A stretch of 28,626 bases of DNA. It comes from CALCCV01 sp964388665. GTDB lineage: Bacteria; Bdellovibrionota; Bdellovibrionia; Bdellovibrionales; Bdellovibrionaceae. A program made the position numbers and the translations under genes. Below, piece by piece: positions 24,448 to 28,626 of this stretch. The DNA is taken from assembly GCA_964388665.1 (NCBI GenBank), contig CAYMBJ010000048.1:1-28626 (forward strand), given 5' to 3'. Within the stretch, counting starts at the first letter, position 1; the number at the start of each line of letters is the position of its first letter. Below the pieces are notes generated by a model that did no database searches, was not told the DNA's origin, and saw only the letters and a program-made list of their open reading frames with translations.

Positions 24448-25374
24448 ACTGCGATTTTTTTTGGAAAATTTGACATCCCAACACCGGTGCACAAAATTTT
24501 CGACAATGCGTTCAAGACGACTGCTCTGCCTCGTCTTAGCATCACTGACCGCCTCCTGACCAAATCCGTTCATCTCGTCATGATTGACAAGCGTGTTCGT
24601 CAGCACATTGACATCTGTGACCCGTCCCATCGCAGAGACTTTGAGTCTGAGAGAAAGGGTTCCGCTTATGAGCTGGCTTTGAAAAAGCTCATTGGCGCTT
24701 TTGATCAATTTTGCCAGCGTGGCCTTGATATCCGAAGGCAAGAGCGCTCCAACAACATAGGGCCGCGGTTGCACAAACCAACCGTGAATCACCAATCTCC
24801 CTGCCAAGGGGTCATTCACCCCACGGACTGGAGAGACACTGTGAGGAATCCTAGGATCAAACACCAGCAACTGATTAAACACCGGAGAAATTTCGTCAAA
24901 GAACACATTGGCTTCATGAGTCTGCTGCCCACCACTGAGAGCAGTGGCCGCATAATTTGACCAATAGTTCAATAGCTCTGGTCCGGCCAGCACTGTGCGC
25001 CCACCAGTGAACGCGCTTGGATCTAGAGTTAAAGAATAAACAAATGCCCAAGGGCCATGGGGAACATCACGATGCCAGTTCTGAAAATGCGAATCCGTAT
25101 AGAGACTCAGCCAAGGTGGTGAAATGTCATGACACCCCAAGTGAGCTCGGCCCCACTGCACCAATTGACTATGAAAGGCCTGGTAAATGGCAGCAGGAAA
25201 AAAATGATAGGCCGGCGTCTTTAGGTGATTGTACTGCCGAGGCACATAAAACAAATCCCAACAAAATCTCTCTGCATCCAAAGTGTTTCCGGGCGCCTGA
25301 CGCTTTTCAAAATGCTTGCGCAGCGATTTTGCTGATTTAAAAAAATTTTCGCAAATCAATACTGGCGTCATCAT
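24409..25374 (-). CDS. 2-oxoglutarate/Fe(II) oxygenase with TonB/AgmX-like C-terminal domain
   Basis: Of 321 residues, about 1-205 form a prolyl-4-hydroxylase-like double-stranded beta-helix. The iron ligands are H101-x-D103 (NWHRDVPHG) and H178 (IPHSV), and R193 (GRLVIHG) would bind 2-oxoglutarate; GGRTVL is also typical. Residues about 235-321 (LSLRLKVSAMGRVTDVNVL to LPIIFEI) look like the TonB/AgmX C-terminal fold, which normally sits on exported proteins, yet no signal peptide is visible. The substrate is unknown. The start is ATG 25374, with AAGG eight bases upstream; ATG 25380 sits too close to that site, and ATG 25371 is also possible. It follows the FAH gene by 34 bases and is probably in its operon. 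Confidence 0.75.
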   Translation of the reverse strand: MMTPVLICENFFKSAKSLRKHFEKRQAPGNTLDAERFCWDLFYVPRQYNHLKTPAYHFFPAAIYQAFHSQLVQWGRAHLGCHDISPPWLSLYTDSHFQNWHRDVPHGPWAFVYSLTLDPSAFTGGRTVLAGPELLNYWSNYAATALSGGQQTHEANVFFDEISPVFNQLLVFDPRIPHSVSPVRGVNDPLAGRLVIHGWFVQPRPYVVGALLPSDIKATLAKLIKSANELFQSQLISGTLSLRLKVSAMGRVTDVNVLTNTLVNHDEMNGFGQEAVSDAKTRQSSRLERIVENFVHRCWDVKFSKKNRSSQITLPIIFEIG

Positions 25375-25408
25375 TTTCATTCCCTTCGAGGATCCGCCCA
25401 GCGAAAAC

Positions 25409-26389
25409 CTACTTAACGCTCTTTACTTTTTGAAAAATCCGTCCAAAAATGTTTTCTCCAGTCGCACTGTTCATGTGCATTTCAATCGTGTCGCCGTCTT
25501 TCATGTATGGCGTTTTCGGTTCGCCCTCTTGAATCTGCTCCAAAGTTCGTTTCTCTACAAGGCATCCCGATCCCAAACTTGTGTCCTCAGAAGAAACCGT
25601 GCCACTGCCAATCAGCGATCCTGCCACCAGATCGCGAGTCTTTGCCGCATGAGCGATCAATTGGCCAAAGTGAAAATGCATCTCCTTTGCATTGACCTTG
25701 CCAAAGAACTCACCGTTGTAACTGATATGAAGTGGGAGATGCACGCGTCCTTCCTTCCAAGCCTCACCCAATTCGTCAGGTGTGACGGCAAAGGGCGAAA
25801 GTGAGCTGGCTGGCTTACTTTGAAAAAATCCAAAGCCCATCGCCAACTCCTGAGGAATCAACCCACGCGCAGAGACATCATTGATCAGCACAAGCAATAC
25901 AATTTTCTTAAGCGCCTCTTCAGGCGAAATTCCCTTTGGCACATCACTAACAATCACACCAATTTCTGACTCAAAGTCAGTACCATGGCTAAAATCCAAC
26001 TGTTCGATATCCTCTGTAGGGGCCAGAAATTTGCCACACTCGCCTTGATACATCAGCGGCACCGTCGAAAGGGTTGCTGGCAATTCAGCATTGCGCGCCT
26101 TTCGCACCAATTTGATGTGATGAATAAAAGCCGAACCATCAGCGAAGAGCCATGTGCGCGGCAGCGCAGAATGCAAATCCGATTCTTTCACGGAAATGGT
26201 GTTTTTGGCTTTTCCAGCATTGATTTGCTCAGAGAGCTCCCGCAGGGGACCGGCAACTTGATCCCAGTTTTCTACCGCTTCTCGCAGCGAGGGAGCAATG
26301 TGCCCTGCCTTCACTGCTTCCTGTAGATTTTTTGAAACAACGATCAATTCGCCATCACGACTTTTTGATTTTAGTGTACCTAATTTCAA
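25409..26389 (-). CDS. fahA: Fumarylacetoacetate hydrolase family protein, probable fumarylacetoacetase
   Basis: A 326-residue FAH-family enzyme, likely cleaving fumarylacetoacetate to fumarate and acetoacetate, the last step of tyrosine breakdown. Residues matching the FAH active site are D84 and H91 (FADGSAFIHH), E140 and E142 (DFESEIGVI) and D171 (INDVSARG); the later segments SLIGSGTVSSED and DGDTIEMHM are family typical. The start is an unusual TTG at 26389, supported by AGGAG six bases upstream and by the family N-terminus MKLGTLKS. maiA, the preceding step, is divergently encoded nearby, which strengthens this over other FAH-family hydrolases. Confidence 0.85.
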   Translation of the reverse strand: MKLGTLKSKSRDGELIVVSKNLQEAVKAGHIAPSLREAVENWDQVAGPLRELSEQINAGKAKNTISVKESDLHSALPRTWLFADGSAFIHHIKLVRKARNAELPATLSTVPLMYQGECGKFLAPTEDIEQLDFSHGTDFESEIGVIVSDVPKGISPEEALKKIVLLVLINDVSARGLIPQELAMGFGFFQSKPASSLSPFAVTPDELGEAWKEGRVHLPLHISYNGEFFGKVNAKEMHFHFGQLIAHAAKTRDLVAGSLIGSGTVSSEDTSLGSGCLVEKRTLEQIQEGEPKTPYMKDGDTIEMHMNSATGENIFGRIFQKVKSVK

Positions 26390-26436
26390 AACAAGCTCCT
26401 CTTTGTCATATTTAAATTTCAGCTCACAAATATTGT

Positions 26437-26997
26437 TTACTCAAAGAATACAGAAATATTTGCGCCCACAGCTCGGTAATTTTCTGTCGACTCTGTTGTT
26501 TTTCCGTTAATCATTTCAAAAAATAACGAACCACCAATTTGTGGAGCAAATTTAAACGAAGTTCCCACAGATATTGGCACCACCATATCCTTAACATCGC
26601 TCTGCGAGCCCGAGCACTTTACTCCGTCAATTTCGCATTTCGAATCAAGCTTCACCGCAACTGCGGCCCCTGCCCAAAGTGCAAAAAAGTCTTCAACCTG
26701 GTACTGCAATGCTACCGGAAGATCAAAATAATTGATGCTGTAGCTACCTTCCGACGAGCCCACTTTCGTGGTCACGGGTCGCTGCGTATAAAACACTCCG
26801 GCCCGAAGAGCCAAAGGCCCGTTCAGCTCAAAAGATCCTGTGCCACCAAATTGAAATGCCGTTTTGCTTGAAGCCTCTAACGAGTCGCTAGTACCAGATG
26901 CCGATTGACTCCTAAATCCGCCCTCTAGAGCAAAATTAGCCGCCCAAGTGTTTGCAGTAACGAGCATTGACAGCGCCAAAACATAAATCTTGTTCAT
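26437..26997 (-). CDS. Small outer-membrane beta-barrel protein
   Basis: A 186-residue protein with a clear signal peptide (MNKIYVLALSMLVTANTWA, cut before ANFAL). Alternating hydrophobic/polar strands follow, with YFDLPVALQYQVEDFFALWAGAAVAV typical of the OmpA-like or OMP_b-brl porin families, and a final aromatic residue pair (SVFFE) near the C-terminus. Two Cys (KCEIDGVKCSG) would form a loop disulfide. Function unknown. AGGAG at 27004-27008 precedes the ATG by six bases. It is the first gene of a minus-strand group with the FAH gene (47 bases on) and the oxygenase, and could be a passive channel or merely a neighbour. Confidence 0.75.
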   Translation of the reverse strand: MNKIYVLALSMLVTANTWAANFALEGGFRSQSASGTSDSLEASSKTAFQFGGTGSFELNGPLALRAGVFYTQRPVTTKVGSSEGSYSINYFDLPVALQYQVEDFFALWAGAAVAVKLDSKCEIDGVKCSGSQSDVKDMVVPISVGTSFKFAPQIGGSLFFEMINGKTTESTENYRAVGANISVFFE

Positions 26998-27020
26998 AAA
27001 TGACTCCTATTTCATGTGAG

Positions 27021-27026
27021 ATTATA
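27021..27026 (-). promoter_or_regulatory. Extended -10 promoter for the barrel/FAH operon
   Basis: On the minus strand the sequence TGGTATAAT gives a perfect TATAAT -10 with a TG extension. The -35 region is weak (TGTACG, 16 bases upstream). Transcription would start near 27014, about 17 bases before the barrel ATG, just enough to include its ribosome-binding site. Confidence 0.6.
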
Positions 27027-27255
27027 CCAATTCCACTTTATCCGTACACCTACTTCGCTCAATTGGTCTACGAACATAGGAAACTGGTGATTCTGGCGCA
27101 CTGCTTGAAAGAGCACCAGAGCGTCCAAAGTACGAACAAAATACCTGGTGTGTCAGCAACTATTGCGAATATTTTCTGTTAATTTTGACCAATTTCACGC
27201 ACAATACGGGCAACAACTGAATCTATAAAAAACCGCAGTCGGACAAGGATGTTTT

Positions 27256-27918
27256 ATGATCAAGCTATACAATTATTTTCGCAGCTCGACTTCGTTTCGG
27301 GTAAGGATTGCCCTGCATCTCAAAAACATCAAATTTGAATATTTGCCAGTTCATCTCCTCAATGAGGGCGGTGAACAGAATAAAAAATTCTACCGCGAAC
27401 TCAACCCCATGGGCGAGGTTCCCACTTTGGTCGATGGTGACATTCGAATTGGACAGTCCTTTGCAATTCTTGAGTACCTCGAAGATCAGTATCCTGAAAC
27501 CAAGCTCTTTCCAGACAATTTTGTGGCCAAAGCCATGGTCCGCCAATTTTGCGAAAACATAAACTGCGGAATTCACCCTCTGCACAACCTAAAAGTATTG
27601 CAATACCTAGAAGGAAACCTTGCCGTTGGCCAAAGCGAACGCAAACAGTGGATTTCCTATTGGATCACGAAAGGCCTCACCGCAGCTGAAGAGACGGTCT
27701 CCCGCACGGCCGGAAAATTCTGTTTCGGCAACCAAGTGACTATGGCCGATCTCTTTTTGGTTCCACAACTATTTTCTTCTGAGCGTTTTGAAGTGGATCT
27801 AACGCCCTTTGCAAAACTCAATGAAATCAAATCCAACTGCATGGCTCTCGATCCCTTCAAGCTTGCTCATCCCGGTTGCCAACCTGATACACCCGAAGAG
27901 CTCAAGATCAAACTGTAG
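27256..27918 (+). CDS. maiA: Maleylacetoacetate isomerase (zeta-class GST)
   Basis: A 220-residue glutathione-dependent isomerase turning maleylacetoacetate into fumarylacetoacetate, the step before FAH. The zeta-class signature S10-S11-x-S13-x-R15 is present (SSTSFRVRIAL), with LNPMGEVPTLVDGD as the cis-Pro glutathione site and IGQSFAILEYLE following. The C-terminal domain keeps NINCGIHPLHNLKVL and GNQVTMADLFLVPQ. AAGGATG at 27245-27251 lies just before the ATG. It is divergent from the barrel/FAH operon, with 258 bases between; a possible -10 TATAAA sits at 27224-27229 but no good -35 was found. Confidence 0.92.
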   Translation: MIKLYNYFRSSTSFRVRIALHLKNIKFEYLPVHLLNEGGEQNKKFYRELNPMGEVPTLVDGDIRIGQSFAILEYLEDQYPETKLFPDNFVAKAMVRQFCENINCGIHPLHNLKVLQYLEGNLAVGQSERKQWISYWITKGLTAAEETVSRTAGKFCFGNQVTMADLFLVPQLFSSERFEVDLTPFAKLNEIKSNCMALDPFKLAHPGCQPDTPEELKIKL

Positions 27919-27954
27919 TCGCCAGCCAGACAGTCTGCTCGAGTGCAAAAGATC

Positions 27955-28005
27955 TAGGGCGTGTTTGCAATTTTACTCATTAAGTCAAATTGCAAACACG
28001 CCCTA
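27955..28005. repeat. 19-bp perfect inverted repeat, terminator or MITE-like remnant
   Basis: The left arm TAGGGCGTGTTTGCAATTT (27955-27973) is the exact reverse complement of the right arm (27987-28005), with a 13-base loop. It lies between the convergent maiA and the minus-strand gene at the window edge, as expected of a bidirectional terminator, but no T run follows either side. Excluding the outer TA, the arms could be 17-bp terminal repeats of a tiny mobile element remnant flanked by TA. Confidence 0.6.
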
Positions 28006-28047
28006 ATACTAACCCGGCCGAAGGTAAATTTAGTCGAAATGGGTCTT

Positions 28048-28626
28048 TTAATACGATGGTAACTCAGGCAACGCTCGGGGATTTGCTCCCACCACTCTCG
28101 ATAACTCCTCATCGCTCATTTCCAGAAGCTGGTCGAACTTATATCCGTTCAACCAATCATATGTATTGGAAACTGTGGCGGTGACGAGGCCTGCAGTTCC
28201 TAACAGAGCGACTCCAAGAATTGTACTCTTTGCCAAAAGCGGTATATCAAAGCCCACGGTTAGGATTGACTTTAGCTGCGTGTTAAGTGCTACACCGCCC
28301 GCCAGGCCAAGAGCTGCACCAGCTGCGATCCCAACTACAACATATCCAATATAGTTCGCATTTCCCAATCCGTCCGCCTCCTCGTGCAAGGCGTTTACTA
28401 AAATTCTCAGCCGATTCTTAAGGATTTCACTATCAATCGCTCCATTTTCTATTTTAGAGGTGATAAAATCTCGATTATTTTCAATAAAATCTTGCAGAGG
28501 TATGTCTCCTAACTTAGCCGTTGAGTTCCATATCCACCCATCTGCACCCGAACTGGCAGAGAATTCCTGTGCTGGAGAAATTTCATTTTTAGTTGAAAGT
28601 CGGCAAGAGAGCCGGTTGATTTAGCT
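28048..28626 (-). pseudogene. Partial, apparently frameshifted gene with two glycine-rich hydrophobic segments
   Basis: No family is recognised. The clear part encodes two glycine/alanine-rich hydrophobic segments (YIGYVVVGIAAGAALGLAG and ILGVALLGTAGLVTATV), which may be membrane helices or glycine zippers, and a tail ending LPELPSY. The frame stays open upstream with coding-like sequence (GWIWNSTAKLGD, DFIENNRDFITS) to a TAA at 28621-28623, without ATG, GTG or TTG except an unlikely TTG at 28389. A neighbouring frame encodes AKSTGSLADFQLK and joins this one if the A run (28586-28590 as T on the plus strand) gained one base. So it is probably a gene that enters from beyond the window and carries a one-base deletion. 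A sequencing error or a non-standard start is also possible. Confidence 0.5.

Noticed and set aside
24487..24960. 157-codon plus-strand frame inside the oxygenase gene
   Set aside because: Opposite strand of a gene with conserved iron ligands; no ribosome-binding site.

Overview
The window reads as a chromosomal segment of a Gram-negative bacterium. Envelope marks are an LPS heptose epimerase, a lipobox lipoprotein, signal peptides and a small outer-membrane barrel. A DivIVA gene next to maf-yggS-proC, menaquinone synthesis genes and a TadC-type secretion protein beside many FHA proteins suggest a deltaproteobacterium-like lineage, most likely Bdellovibrio-like. The lineage is inferred from gene content only. 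I saw no rRNA, tRNA, CRISPR array or intact insertion sequence.

Layout. (1) 1-5446 is accessory: a small secreted protein, a 51-codon gene remnant without a start, then three minus-strand genes (a zinc aspartoacylase/M14-like enzyme, a Cys-rich unknown, and a 926-residue lipoprotein with seven Ig-like repeats). (2) 5447-5947 is a non-coding divergent region with two CCCTA/TAGGG inverted repeats. (3) 5948-10353, plus strand: hldD, a long aromatic amino acid hydroxylase, a TrmJ-like RNA methyltransferase, a hexamer-repeat spacer and a PilZ protein. (4) 13227-10350, minus strand: maf-yggS-proC-divIVA. (5) 13395-24447, plus strand: ten closely packed genes, mostly with ATGA or longer overlaps: tadC, DUF192, three FHA membrane proteins (four FHA domains), a PP2C-like protein without catalytic residues, menA, menC, menE and a dusC-like gene. 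(6) 26997-24409, minus strand: outer-membrane barrel, fumarylacetoacetase-type hydrolase, and a 2-oxoglutarate/Fe(II) oxygenase with a TonB/AgmX-like tail. Divergent from these is maiA. (7) The right edge holds a 19-bp perfect inverted repeat and a partial, apparently frameshifted gene.

How the genes fit together. The hydroxylase (Phe to Tyr), maiA and the FAH-family gene are steps of phenylalanine/tyrosine catabolism to fumarate and acetoacetate; the middle enzymes (tyrosine aminotransferase, Hpd, HmgA) are not in the window. menA, menC and menE are three steps of classical menaquinone synthesis; menF, menD, menH and menB must lie elsewhere.

The best candidate for something undescribed is the tadC/FHA/pseudo-PP2C module at 13395-20164. 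It looks like a phosphothreonine-reading envelope module tied to a pilus or secretion inner-membrane component, but has no pilin, ATPase or secretin gene beside it.
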